From positions 30,031 to 94,030 of the forward strand of contig CAJBYO010000077.1 of NCBI GenBank assembly GCA_903959905.1: DNA of 64,000 nucleotides. The letters run 5' to 3'. Source of the DNA: an uncultured Bacteroidales bacterium. Its GTDB lineage: Bacteria; Bacteroidota; Bacteroidia; Bacteroidales; FEN-979. The position numbers were made by a program, and so were the translations under genes. The notes below the pieces were generated by a model that saw only the letters and a program-made list of their open reading frames with translations, had not been told where the DNA came from and made no database searches. Shown in pieces: positions 8,506 to 18,401 of this stretch (positions within the stretch are counted from its first letter, which is position 1; each line of letters begins with the position of its first letter).

Positions 8506-11500
8506 TTACCTGGTTTTAACAAGTTTCAGTGTTTCGGCATAATCACCGGCAACCACTTTTACAAAATACAGACCTGCAGGGATCCGGGAGAAACTGAATT
8601 CGTGTTTCTTCTCGCCGATCATCTGTTCTGCCATCACTTTTTTACCGCTCATGCTGAATACCTCAACTTTCACTGTTCCAGATGCTATGTCACCTTTTTG
8701 AACCAGGATGAAATTGCCGCTGGTCGGGTTCGGGTAGAGTGTGAAGTTGGCATGGGTGAAGGCGACCGGTATTTCTTCCTCGCCGGTTCCCGCCACTGCG
8801 ATGGGCGATGACGGCACCGTACAGAAAGTTGTGGAGATATAGCCATGCATGTATGCACCGCTATGGACAAAGGTTCCGGGTATGAACTTTATGTTATGGC
8901 CTGCAATGAAAGTCGCATTGCCCGAAGGTGCCTGGACATTAACCGGGCCGGCTGTGATCGTTGTAATGGCGTTGTGGCAGACAGTCCCGGTGACAGTTCC
9001 TGTGACAGTGATGTTGTTGCATACATTATTTGTCTTGTTAACCGTGAATGTCGCTGTTTTCAGACAACTGTTTCCGTCGGTTACCGTAACAGTGAAATTG
9101 CCGGGATTGAGTCCTGAAAGATCCTGGGTTGTGCCCCCATTGCTCCATAAGTAAATGTAGGGTGTTGTCCCTCCGGCTGGAGTAAGGTCAATACTTCCGT
9201 CACTGCTTGTCGGGCAGGTTGCATTGACTGTAATACCTGTCAGAACCATGACATCGGGCTCAGTAACTGTGAATGATTGTGTAACATGAGCGCCGGATGC
9301 ATCGGTTACAGTAATCACATAGATTCCTGCGCCGATTCCTGACAGTGATGCGGTGGTTGCCGCATTGCTCCACAAATAGCCGTACGGAGGCGTTCCGCCG
9401 GAGGCTGTTGTATTGATGCTGCCATTTGCATTGCCATAGCAACCTGTAACATGCGTAACCGTACCGGTAACAGCAAGCGGAACTGCAGGAGCCATGGTTT
9501 CAGCCAGGATCTGGGTTGCAGTTGATGCAGAAGTCCCGGTATAACCGGAAGCCAGGATTAGTTTCCACGTATGGGTGCCGGCATTGTTCAGGTCAACAGA
9601 TCCGGTGGATGCACCAAGCACCGCCGTTGGAACATCGGGTTTTGCCTGCCATGTATCTGTTGTCGGGTTGTAATAATAACATGGGTTGGGAACAGCAGGT
9701 GTCCAGGAGGCAGTCGGGCTTCCGGCGGCAACGATGATGCCATCGGTTCCCCAGGGAGCACCGTCAAAACGATACATGGCGCCGCCAGGATAATTGGTCC
9801 TGTTGTGATCAGCCTGAATTTTTACGGAAGAAACGGCTGTGGCAGCGGGGTCTTCATCTGTTATGACCGGCTGACCAACCGTGCCCGGATATGGACTCTT
9901 GGCCGTTGTCCAGGCGATGGAATTTGGATTGGCCGGATCAATTGTTCCAACATAGACCTCATTGCTGATAACTGATAAATCTGCACCGGCAACATAAACC
10001 AGTTTGGTGCCTGTCCTGGAAAAAGCCCCGCCGAATCTGGCACCCGGCATGGGTGTGGCGAGGGACCATGAATCCATGGCGATGTTATACAGGTATACAT
10101 CTGAAACAACAGAACCTCCTGTAAACGCATCCACCCCCCCGGCAAAATAGATATAGTTGGAAACATAACCAACGGCTTTGCCCCAGGCCATCGTTTTTGG
10201 CAAGGTTGAGGCCATGGTTGCCCAGGTATCTGTGGGAATATTGTAACGGAAAACGGTATTGACATTGGATGCAACCCCGTCAGTGCCGCCTATAACGTAA
10301 ATGTTGTCTCCAACCACTGCAGAGGCAGCTACGATCCGTTTTGCAGGAAGCGGGGCAACGGTGCTCCACGTGTTGTTGCTCTCATTGTATTTGTAGCACT
10401 CGGTGCCAAGGCCGGAGGAGGTATTTCCCCCAAAACTGAACAGGTAGCCAACCGGGGGTACAACAGTATTGTCGGTATATCCCACGCCCGTAGCCAGGTA
10501 AGTTGAAGCAGGGGAGTCGGCCCCCGACGACCAGAGGGCTGAAGACACCAGTATGGAGAATGTTTTACAATTATTTTCAGCTGACATGTCGCCGACAAGT
10601 TGTGTGCAGGCCTCAAAAGTTCGTGTACCGGCAGTGGCGGTCCAGTTGTTGAAGGTTACCTGTACGGTTGCACCGGGTGCCAGGCTTGCAACATTCACGG
10701 TGGATGAGTAGCCTGTTGATGTAAGTGTAACGTCAAAAGACTCTGTATTCAATCCGAAGTTCTTTACAGTGGCCTTCGGGGTAACGACTGTTCCCGGGAG
10801 GCATGAGGCGGGCATTCCGTCCACCGTCAGCGTACCGGCGTCATGGTCGGGTGGGGGAGAAACAGTGATGGTATAATCTTCCACTTCACCGTAGGATGTG
10901 GTGCCGCAAGGGCTGAGCGTTCCGGAATAGGTTATCCTGACCCGCATCCGGGTATTTCCTGTCAAGGCACCGACCGGAGGCCCGACGGTTGCAGTAAATA
11001 CGGAAGATGTTCCGCCGACTGTGACAGTTTCGCCGGGATCGGCAAAATCAAAATCGTGGTTCCAGTCAATCCATATCCCGCATTGATCGCCTGAATAGGG
11101 CAGGCCGTTGGTAACGGTAACCGGGTAACTTCCACCCCCGGAAATCACGGCCGACAATGCTGTGTAGTCAGTGTAACCCACTGGGCTGCAGGCTGAGCTG
11201 TTGTTGATGGAGCCCATTGTAACGTTGCTGATATACTCGTCGCAGGTGGTGGCACTGGCCGCACAATAGGAAGGAGCGGCAGTGGTGAATGACCATTCCG
11301 GGCACCCGGTGGCGTCGCCGCCGGCGGAATAAGGAACAACCTTCCAGTAGTAGACCGTTGTATAATCCATGGCAGTTGCAGGTGTGTAGCTGGTTACAAG
11401 ACCCAGGTCACCAATGAAGGCAGGTGGAGAAGTTTTGCCAAAATACAGTTTGTAACCGGTTGGCGCTCCGCCGCCGGAACTCCAGTTAAGTGAAGTGGTG

Positions 11501-13248
11501 GTTGAAACATTGATGGCGCCGTTGAGGGGTGTGCCAATATTTGCACAGGGAGGAATACCCAGGGTGGTAAAGGTGTGAGGGCCGGCGTATAAACTGTTTC
11601 CGCCGCCCGGGCAGTTTGCCGTGACATAAAACGCGTAATCTGTGCCTGGTGAAAGGTTCTGCAGTTTATAGGGAATGGCGGTTATCCCGGCAATCTGAGT
11701 TCCGGAACCCAAAGTAAACCCGGCCGGGCCCCATTCAATGTCCCACGAAGATGCTGTCCCGCTTTCAGTCCAGCCAAGGAATGCGAATGTTTCCGTGATA
11801 CCGGTCGCCGTGAGGGCAGTGGGGGCATTGCATGCGGGAGCAGGCTGGATGGTGATTTTGTAATCTTCGGTTTCACCCCACGAACTGACAACACAGGGGC
11901 CGGTGATGATCGATTCTTTGCATACAACGCGCATCAGCGTAGTACCAAGCGCCGCATCTGCCGGAATCGGAATATTCCCGGCGATAGTATGTGTAATGGA
12001 GCCTGCATAGGCCCAGATTGTAAATTCTTCGCCGGCATCAGTCAGTGAGCCGTTCCGGTTGAAATCAATATACACTCTTACTTCATGGGCAAATGCATTG
12101 CCACCGCATTCAGTTACCTGCACAGAGATTGGGATATCAATGGTCCTTTGAACTGCGGTGGGAGAAATGGAGGTGAAATTGCTGTATAAACTTGCAGTTC
12201 CGGTCGCTGTTCCCTGGGATCCGGTTAAGCTGGAGCATGCACTGGTATTATTCAGTGTGGTGCCAAACTGAACCAGTGTAATGTCTTCATCACCGGAATT
12301 GGCGGCACCGGATGCGCAGTACGCTGAAAAAAGGTCGGAAGATCCTGTTACCGCGGCATTGGCAGTGGCGCCTCCGCCTGCATTGGTGATAATGCCGTTA
12401 TAGTAAGCTCCGGCTGCGGCTGGTATAAACCGGGTGTAAATATTGGTTCCCGCCAGCGAGGGTGCGGTATACGTTACACTAACGGATGAGGTGTAGGGAC
12501 CACCTGAAGCCAGTGATACCTGGAAACCTGCAGGGGGTGCGACCACAACGGGCCCTGTTGTAAGGTTGGTGCCTGAAAGCATGTAGCTTTGCTCAGCGGA
12601 ACTGCTGCCGAAAGGCACATATCCGAATGCGAGCGAATTCGGGGTTGCCGATAGTACCGGTGATGCCGGGTTGTAGTTGTACACCCTGACCTGGTCAACG
12701 CCAATATCATCATCCCCATAGTCTGAACTTCCTGTGAACTTGAGTTTTACCGTTGCTGAGCTGGTGGCCAGGGTAATCGATGTATGCAGCGCCCAGCCTG
12801 CGGAAGTTGTGCAGCTAATGAGCGGACTGCCCCAGGTTGCACCGCCGTCTGTTGACAGGTAAACATTCAGATTGTCGGTGCCGGAGGGGTTAATATAGTA
12901 AAACTCAAGGTTATTTGTACCGACGGTAAAAGATGAAAGATCAAGGACAGGTGTTATAAAATCTGATGTCTCACCAATGCTGATGCCATATGAGTTAAAG
13001 CGGGCAGAAGAATTTGTTGACAATGCGCCGGCAGGGGTGTAAGCACCTTCGTTGCCGTATGACCAGCCGGTGGTATAACTGTAGTTGTGCCATTCAAGGT
13101 CGGCTGCTGCTGTTCCCGACCAGGCAGGAATTAACGTTGAGGGTGTTGTCCAGGCAACGTCAAAATTCTCAGTAAAAATTGTTGTCTGAGCCCATGAGCT
13201 TCCTGTCCACAGCAGCAAAGCGATTAGTAATGCAAATAGTTTTCTCAT
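8506..13248 (-). CDS. T9SS cargo with GEVED, FN3, kelch and SprB repeats
   Basis: The 1580-aa start at 13248 gives a classical signal peptide (MRKLFALLIALLLWTGSSWA); longer ATG starts add an unlikely polar leader. The order of parts is: jelly-roll-like N-terminal region (about 25-210); an ASH/Ig-like segment; GEVED domain 1 (about 310-469, ending GETEDYKITI); two FN3 domains (472-659); GEVED domain 2 (661-799, ending GEVEDYTITV); a CARDB-like domain (804-900); four or five kelch blades (916-1116, DNIYVIGGTDG); two SprB repeats (1259-1412, GGTPPYGYLWSN); a short beta-solenoid segment (IAGHNIKFIPGTFVHSG); and a T9SS type A sorting domain (from FTLYPNPTSG). It is a secreted or surface-bound protein whose ligand is unknown. 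A terminator follows it. Confidence 0.88.
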   Translation of the reverse strand: MRKLFALLIALLLWTGSSWAQTTIFTENFDVAWTTPSTLIPAWSGTAAADLEWHNYSYTTGWSYGNEGAYTPAGALSTNSSARFNSYGISIGETSDFITPVLDLSSFTVGTNNLEFYYINPSGTDNLNVYLSTDGGATWGSPLISCTTSAGWALHTSITLATSSATVKLKFTGSSDYGDDDIGVDQVRVYNYNPASPVLSATPNSLAFGYVPFGSSSAEQSYMLSGTNLTTGPVVVAPPAGFQVSLASGGPYTSSVSVTYTAPSLAGTNIYTRFIPAAAGAYYNGIITNAGGGATANAAVTGSSDLFSAYCASGAANSGDEDITLVQFGTTLNNTSACSSLTGSQGTATGTASLYSNFTSISPTAVQRTIDIPISVQVTECGGNAFAHEVRVYIDFNRNGSLTDAGEEFTIWAYAGSITHTIAGNIPIPADAALGTTLMRVVCKESIITGPCVVSSWGETEDYKITIQPAPACNAPTALTATGITETFAFLGWTESGTASSWDIEWGPAGFTLGSGTQIAGITAIPYKLQNLSPGTDYAFYVTANCPGGGNSLYAGPHTFTTLGIPPCANIGTPLNGAINVSTTTSLNWSSGGGAPTGYKLYFGKTSPPAFIGDLGLVTSYTPATAMDYTTVYYWKVVPYSAGGDATGCPEWSFTTAAPSYCAASATTCDEYISNVTMGSINNSSACSPVGYTDYTALSAVISGGGSYPVTVTNGLPYSGDQCGIWIDWNHDFDFADPGETVTVGGTSSVFTATVGPPVGALTGNTRMRVRITYSGTLSPCGTTSYGEVEDYTITVSPPPDHDAGTLTVDGMPASCLPGTVVTPKATVKNFGLNTESFDVTLTSTGYSSTVNVASLAPGATVQVTFNNWTATAGTRTFEACTQLVGDMSAENNCKTFSILVSSALWSSGADSPASTYLATGVGYTDNTVVPPVGYLFSFGGNTSSGLGTECYKYNESNNTWSTVAPLPAKRIVAASAVVGDNIYVIGGTDGVASNVNTVFRYNIPTDTWATMASTLPKTMAWGKAVGYVSNYIYFAGGVDAFTGGSVVSDVYLYNIAMDSWSLATPMPGARFGGAFSRTGTKLVYVAGADLSVISNEVYVGTIDPANPNSIAWTTAKSPYPGTVGQPVITDEDPAATAVSSVKIQADHNRTNYPGGAMYRFDGAPWGTDGIIVAAGSPTASWTPAVPNPCYYYNPTTDTWQAKPDVPTAVLGASTGSVDLNNAGTHTWKLILASGYTGTSASTATQILAETMAPAVPLAVTGTVTHVTGCYGNANGSINTTASGGTPPYGYLWSNAATTASLSGIGAGIYVITVTDASGAHVTQSFTVTEPDVMVLTGITVNATCPTSSDGSIDLTPAGGTTPYIYLWSNGGTTQDLSGLNPGNFTVTVTDGNSCLKTATFTVNKTNNVCNNITVTGTVTGTVCHNAITTITAGPVNVQAPSGNATFIAGHNIKFIPGTFVHSGAYMHGYISTTFCTVPSSPIAVAGTGEEEIPVAFTHANFTLYPNPTSGNFILVQKGDIASGTVKVEVFSMSGKKVMAEQMIGEKKHEFSFSRIPAGLYFVKVVAGDYAETLKLVKTR

Positions 13249-13598
13249 GATGTTTTTGTTTGTGTTTGAAGGAAAGGGATGGAGAAATTGAAGGAATATA
13301 TCCGGATGAGCAGATTGATGAATCGCGGGAGGGTGGTATTGAAAAGGAATACACATGATACACGTTATAATCCAGCTCTAATACAATGGGGCGATTCAAC
13401 AGATCTGCATGAGCAAGTTATCAAATATACTAAAAATAGATACTAAAACCGACTCCTGCTCTATTTAGACCGGGAGTGAATAAAGTGTTATTGGTCAGAT
13501 ATTGTGTTAAATAGCCTGCCAGAAATTACGGATACCCGCAATGGCCAAAAAGTGTTTATTTCCATAAAATAATCCAAACACCCGATTAGATCCTAAAT
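13249..13598. other. Leader region of the 1580-aa gene
   Basis: About 350 bp with no supportable gene. It contains the 5' leader of the 1580-aa gene. I found no convincing promoter match. Confidence 0.5.
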
Positions 13599-13800
13599 GT
13601 CACCCGTCACCCCTCACCCGTCACGCGTCACCCCTCACCCGTCACGCATCACCCGTCACCCCTCACCCGTCACGCATCACGCGTCACCCGTCACGTGTCA
13701 CGCGTCACCCGTCACGTGTCACGCGTCACGCGTCACCCGTCACCCCTCACCCGTCACCCCTCACCCGTCACCCGTCACCTGTCACGCGTCACCCGTCACG
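13599..13800 (-). repeat. Heptamer array A: 29 units of GTCACCC/GTCACGC
   Basis: 202 bp of uninterrupted period-7 repeat. Units vary only at position 1 (G, C or A) and positions 6-7 (CC, GC, CT or GT). On the minus strand each unit reads GGGTGAC or GCGTGAC, so TGA stops occur in all three frames. The other strand has no stops and yields spurious ORFs. The array abuts the terminator of the upstream gene (13881-18119). Confidence 0.95.
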
Positions 13801-13836
13801 AAAAAAGCCGGGACCCACATCGGGATCCCGGCTTTA
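13801..13836 (-). terminator. Terminator after the 1412-aa gene
   Basis: A 10-bp stem AAAGCCGGGA/TCCCGGCTTT extended inside by CCC/GGG, with an A-run on the plus strand giving a U-tract on the minus strand. It lies between the stop at 13881 and heptamer array A. Confidence 0.85.
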
Positions 13837-13880
13837 CCTTCTGCAATTTGAAACCTCCCTGATTCGGGAGGGAAATTGAC

Positions 13881-16800
13881 TTACCTGGTTTTCACCAGCT
13901 TGATTGTTTCAGTATAACCTTCGGCAACCACTTTTACAAAGTAGAGGCCTACTGGCAGGGAAGAGGTCATGAACTCACGTTGTTTCTCGCCGATGAGGCT
14001 TGAAGAAAGCACTTTTTCGCCGCGCATGCCGTATACTTCCACCGTCACGTTGCCATATTGCTTTTCGCCCTTTTGGATGAGGGTGAAATTGCCGTTGGTC
14101 GGGTTCGGGTAGATGCTGAAGTTTGCCTGTTCAAAGCTTGTGGCAGTTTCAGACTGACCAGTAGTCGAAGTGAAAACCGGAGCTGTCGGAGCTGTACAGT
14201 AGGTAGTTGAAATATAACCATGGAGATAACCACCGCTTATAACTGAGGTGCCCGGCATGAAGCTGATCTTCTGACCTGCGATCAGGGTCACGTTTCCACC
14301 ACTCTGCACGTTGAACGGATTTGCTCCTCCAACTGTGATGGTATTGGTAGCGCTGTAGCATACGGTTGACCCGTTAGCAACTTCACCGTCAACTGTCAGG
14401 AATTCAGGTGTGGATGATTCAATCTTCACATTGTCGAGGAACAGGTTGTTACCGTAAGCACTGATAGCGCTGAATTTAACCATGTTTGTTCCTGCTGGCA
14501 GTGAAAGGGTTTGAGATGCCCACTGTGCAGCCGTAGGGATAAAATTAGCAGTACCTAAAGCGCCGCCCGTGTTCAAAATTCCAGTAAGGCCTCCCGGCAT
14601 TGCGAGAAGTAAAGAATAGGTAACGCCACCGTTGGTTGAATAGAAAACATCCATTTCGTCAACTTCATCAATATAAGTCGCATAGGCATAATCAAATTTC
14701 AACACGGGCGCTGTTAATGCGCTGGCATCGAATGGCAGTGTCATCAGATCAAATGGGGTCGGGTCACCAAATGCATAGAAATTGGCAATAGCTGAAGCCG
14801 TTCCAGTGCCGTATCCGCTGCAGGCAGTAGTCCTGAACCAATATTGTGCATCATTGGTTCTTGTCCAGCAGGTTGGCGGGAAAGTGGCCGTTTCAAAACC
14901 TTCGTTAATCGGAGCAGCGGTTGGTAAACACTGTGTCGTAAATGTTGCAGGTCCAGCCCATGCACTGTAAACGCCCGCGGTGCAAATGGAACGCACGTAG
15001 AAACCGTAAGCAGTGTTGGCTGATAAGCCTGATAACAGGTAAGGATTCGTCACACCGGAGGAAATCATCGTCCCGGTACCCTGTGTGAATCCTGCAGGTC
15101 CCCATTCAATTTCCCATGTGGTTGATCCGCTGGCAGTCCAGCCAAGACTGGCTGAAGATGCTGTGATACCCGATACTGTGAGTGCAGTAGGCACATTGCA
15201 GATTCCGGTACCTGAAAGGTTAACAAAATGGTCTGTTTCGTTTTCAGTGAGTTTCAACGCGGCAACTTTGGCTCCGGTTGAAGTTGGGTGGAACGTTATA
15301 GAAACAGTGTATGAGGAGCCTGCACCCAGTGTTTTTGGATAGGTGGATCCGTCGGTCAGTGTAAACTCGGTGGCATCAGCGCCATCAATGACGAGTGCGT
15401 CAATAAGCAGCGATCCTGCACCATTGTTCTGAATGGTAAACACCTGGGGAGCCGAGGTGAGGCCAACAGTGAGTGAGCCATAGCCAAACGGATTCGGAGT
15501 CATGTTAATAAGCGGAACAGTGGTGAAGTTGAGCGGTCCTGCCCAGGCGCTGAAAATCCCGGCACCGCATTCCTGCCTGAGATAAACAGAATAGCTGGTA
15601 CCAGGTGAAAGAGATGACAGTGTATAAGGATTTGTTACCACCGGGGTAACGATGGTACCGGTACCGGCAGTATGGCCGGGTGTTCCGTAATCCAGTACAA
15701 CAACAGACGGGCCGGTCCAGCCGATGGCGGCACTGGTTGTGGTAAGACTGGTGGCTGTGAGTGCGGTAGGTTCCGGGCACAGCGGCAGTTCTTCAACAAC
15801 AAAATTGTCAATGTCAACATAATAATCGCCCTCACCCCAGGTGCCATAAAACCTGAACATGGCCTGGCCGCTCATAAGCGGGAGGTTGACCGTTTTATTG
15901 ACAAATGCCTGGCTGGTCACGTGGTTGCCCATGTTGATCGTATACAAGGTTGTCCATGTAGCACCATGGTTGGTTGACATCTGGATATCAACCATGTCAC
16001 CGGCACCCATAACCTTTGCCGGTCCCGGGTATGTTCCTGAAACCCAATCGGTAAGACGATAGTCAAAGGTCAATTTGCACTGGTTGGCAGGTAGTACGAT
16101 ATGAGGTGAAATTCCAGTGCAGTTATGATAGTTAGGATCATCATACAGGTCAAAAGTCATCCCTTTGCTGGAAGCAGTTCCGTGAAGCGCTTCAACGGCC
16201 ATGGATCCTGTCCAGGAAGTTGGCAGGATTGACGTCACCTCAAAGTCCTGTGTATAAGTTACAGGGTAATAAGTAGCTTCAGCGGTATATACGCCAGAAG
16301 AATAAACAGTTGATCCGTCAACCGACCATGCTTTATAATAATATGTGGTACCTGCTGTAAGCCCCATATGACTGAAACTTGTACCGCTTGCATTGTATAT
16401 AACGGTTCCGCCGCCTGGAATGACCGTGCTCACAGGATAAGATGTTCCATTGGCAGGATTGCCAAATGTGCTGGTGGTGTTAAAGGCTACCATTACAGGG
16501 TTCCCGTTTGCATTTTGCAGCCAGCTAAGGTCAATCTGATTTGTTCCTGCAGAAGCTGCGGTAAAGTTCCTGGGGTATAAGACACCGGTAAATGGAGCAA
16601 CCTGGGCATCGATTCCGAACTTATAACCTGATATTCCTGCTGGGGGTGACCCGCCAAGTTCAAATCGGAAAAACGTGTTTGGCCTGGTGGGTGATTCCGG
16701 GAAATATCCCATGGCATAAAATATTGCAGCTGCAGGAACTACGCCAAGTCCAACATAAAATTCCTCCGGGCCAATACTTGGTGGTGTTGGGAAGGGGAAG

Positions 16801-18119
16801 TTTACACTGGTTCCTAATTCTGTTGCCAGGATCACATGATCGGCTGATTGGGCAACAATCTGTCCCTGCTTATTCAGTACAACGGCATAAACAGTGTTAC
16901 CGGTGCAAGTCGTGGAATTTCCGATGATGATGTTGGCACCGGGAATGGTTCCGCCACCGTTCATTTCAAATTTAGAGGCAAAGATTCCTTCTGAACCAGC
17001 GTTCCAGCCAACAGCCCCGGTAGCCAGGGTGGCGTAGTTATATGAGTAAAGATTGCCATTTACACTGCCTACCTGGCTAATAATGTTGTTAGTAATAAAG
17101 TTCTCTCCAGGTGCTGGTGCCGCTTCGGCAGTTATGTTAATATCTTCCTGAACAGTAGGTGTCCATGTGAAATTAACAATGGTGGCTGAATTGGCTGCCA
17201 GTGCTGTAACAGTTTGAGTTGAGGTATGGCGTACAATTGTGTTGGTGGCATCCTTGATGGTGAGGGTCACGTCGAAGGTAGCTGGTGCTGCAGAGTTGTT
17301 CAGTACTCTTACACCAACAGGTACAGGGGCTCCGAATGGGATTGGTGCGCGCTCCAGGTTGTAGATATTTCCCATAGAAAGGATGTCGGTGTAAAAATTG
17401 TTACCGAATGCTGTGGATGGGCGGAATGCTGATCCTCCCAGTACAGTCGGGAACCCTGTGCTGTTACGTCCTCCCCAGAGTGTTACTGTAGGGTTGCTGC
17501 TGCTGTTGCAATTACAAACTAAGGCAGTAGTGCCGAGTGTTCCCAAAGGGTTGCTGAAACTCCATGCAACATAAACGCCACCACCTGTATAGGTGAATGG
17601 AGATCCGCCGGAAAAAGGAATGGTATAAGTTCCCACAGCAATGGGAACGGTGAAGGTAGGTGTGGAATGAACAAGGGTGAAACCTGTTGTGGTAAAACCG
17701 GTTGTTGGTAAAGAGTAGGCTACGTCACTGGTGTTCATCAGCCAGATGTTGAGCGTTCCGGTTTGCGTAGTACCTCCGGCAGTCAAAACCGCCCATGAGA
17801 TGTCATCTATCTGGGCCCCGACCGGGAAACCGCTTGCCAGCATTTCTGCCGGTGTGATCAGGTATTCAGTCTCCTGGTAGCGATAGGTATTTCCCGGACA
17901 CCTGGTATTTACTGAAGATGAGCCCATTAAAGGGAGAACCCACGCTCCCATGTAATCAGTTTCCGGATTAGGATTAAAAGACGGATCCGTACTGCCAATC
18001 ATAAATGCAGCTGCAGGATTGCCCTCATCAGACATGTTTGCAGAAACTGCCTGAAATTTCTGCCCGATGGTATGCATGGATACCAGCAGGACAAACAAAA
18101 AGAGTAATGTTTTTCTCAT
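13881..18119 (-). CDS. T9SS cargo with cleaved-adhesin, FN3 and ASH domains
   Basis: 1412 aa. The signal peptide MRKTLLFLFVLLVSMHTIGQ supports the start at 18119. The N-terminal 250 residues look like a carbohydrate-binding or jelly-roll region. An Ig/CARDB-like region follows, then a cleaved-adhesin (MAM-like) domain at about 623-780 (QDFEVTSILPTSW; STNHGATW), an FN3 domain (778-870), an ASH/choice-of-anchor-D domain (871-973; FGYGSLTVGL), another FN3 (975-1066), and a second cleaved-adhesin domain (1071-1236; EGFETATFPPTCW). Next is the same short beta-solenoid segment as in the 1580-aa protein (IAGQKISFMPGTSVISGG), then a T9SS type A sorting domain from FSIYPNPTNG. Its C-terminal 170 residues are clearly paralogous to those of the 1580-aa protein. 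Probably a surface adhesin. Confidence 0.88.
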   Translation of the reverse strand: MRKTLLFLFVLLVSMHTIGQKFQAVSANMSDEGNPAAAFMIGSTDPSFNPNPETDYMGAWVLPLMGSSSVNTRCPGNTYRYQETEYLITPAEMLASGFPVGAQIDDISWAVLTAGGTTQTGTLNIWLMNTSDVAYSLPTTGFTTTGFTLVHSTPTFTVPIAVGTYTIPFSGGSPFTYTGGGVYVAWSFSNPLGTLGTTALVCNCNSSSNPTVTLWGGRNSTGFPTVLGGSAFRPSTAFGNNFYTDILSMGNIYNLERAPIPFGAPVPVGVRVLNNSAAPATFDVTLTIKDATNTIVRHTSTQTVTALAANSATIVNFTWTPTVQEDINITAEAAPAPGENFITNNIISQVGSVNGNLYSYNYATLATGAVGWNAGSEGIFASKFEMNGGGTIPGANIIIGNSTTCTGNTVYAVVLNKQGQIVAQSADHVILATELGTSVNFPFPTPPSIGPEEFYVGLGVVPAAAIFYAMGYFPESPTRPNTFFRFELGGSPPAGISGYKFGIDAQVAPFTGVLYPRNFTAASAGTNQIDLSWLQNANGNPVMVAFNTTSTFGNPANGTSYPVSTVIPGGGTVIYNASGTSFSHMGLTAGTTYYYKAWSVDGSTVYSSGVYTAEATYYPVTYTQDFEVTSILPTSWTGSMAVEALHGTASSKGMTFDLYDDPNYHNCTGISPHIVLPANQCKLTFDYRLTDWVSGTYPGPAKVMGAGDMVDIQMSTNHGATWTTLYTINMGNHVTSQAFVNKTVNLPLMSGQAMFRFYGTWGEGDYYVDIDNFVVEELPLCPEPTALTATSLTTTSAAIGWTGPSVVVLDYGTPGHTAGTGTIVTPVVTNPYTLSSLSPGTSYSVYLRQECGAGIFSAWAGPLNFTTVPLINMTPNPFGYGSLTVGLTSAPQVFTIQNNGAGSLLIDALVIDGADATEFTLTDGSTYPKTLGAGSSYTVSITFHPTSTGAKVAALKLTENETDHFVNLSGTGICNVPTALTVSGITASSASLGWTASGSTTWEIEWGPAGFTQGTGTMISSGVTNPYLLSGLSANTAYGFYVRSICTAGVYSAWAGPATFTTQCLPTAAPINEGFETATFPPTCWTRTNDAQYWFRTTACSGYGTGTASAIANFYAFGDPTPFDLMTLPFDASALTAPVLKFDYAYATYIDEVDEMDVFYSTNGGVTYSLLLAMPGGLTGILNTGGALGTANFIPTAAQWASQTLSLPAGTNMVKFSAISAYGNNLFLDNVKIESSTPEFLTVDGEVANGSTVCYSATNTITVGGANPFNVQSGGNVTLIAGQKISFMPGTSVISGGYLHGYISTTYCTAPTAPVFTSTTGQSETATSFEQANFSIYPNPTNGNFTLIQKGEKQYGNVTVEVYGMRGEKVLSSSLIGEKQREFMTSSLPVGLYFVKVVAEGYTETIKLVKTR

Positions 18120-18213
18120 AGTCTTCTTTTTTGTGTTTGGTTAATAATAAATTGATAATAAACGAAAATATATAGAGGTAGAAAAGCGTAGAGAGGGGAA
18201 GGTAAATGGTTGA

Positions 18214-18275
18214 TTGATAATCATGCATTCTATTGTTAAAAAAATAACTGAAGGTGCTTGATAATCCTGTATTCT
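18214..18275. repeat. Imperfect direct repeat pair, 18 bp
   Basis: TTGATAATCATGCATTCT (18214-18231) and TTGATAATCCTGTATTCT (18258-18275) are 16/18 identical and 44 bp apart, in the leader of the 1412-aa gene. They could be a regulator site or decayed duplication; nothing distinguishes these. Confidence 0.45.
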
Positions 18276-18302
18276 CCCGTTGAAGAAGGGGAGTAAATGT
18301 AA

Positions 18303-18331
18303 CAAAAAAACCGGCCCGTTTTGACGGCCGG
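18303..18331 (-). terminator. Terminator after the endonuclease gene
   Basis: CCGGCC (18311-18316) pairs with GGCCGG (18326-18331). A seven-A run at 18304-18310 gives a U-tract on the minus strand. It is about 70 bp past the stop at 18402. Confidence 0.75.
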
Positions 18332-18401
18332 CGAGATTTAACAAATTTTAACAAAGGCGGGTTTATAGCATGTGTTGCAAGGAGGATTGTTTACCAGCCA
18401 T

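Noticed and set aside
13599..13800. CRISPR array
   Set aside because: The unit is 7 bp with no spacers, there are no cas genes, and the tract is a simple tandem repeat.
13597..13851. Plus-strand ORF rich in SPVTRHP-type repeats (also similar ORFs at 22538-23201, 26946-27254 and 30369-30572)
   Set aside because: These are translations of the GTCACCC heptamer arrays, which contain no stops in that direction. There is no start signal, no domain and no codon bias.
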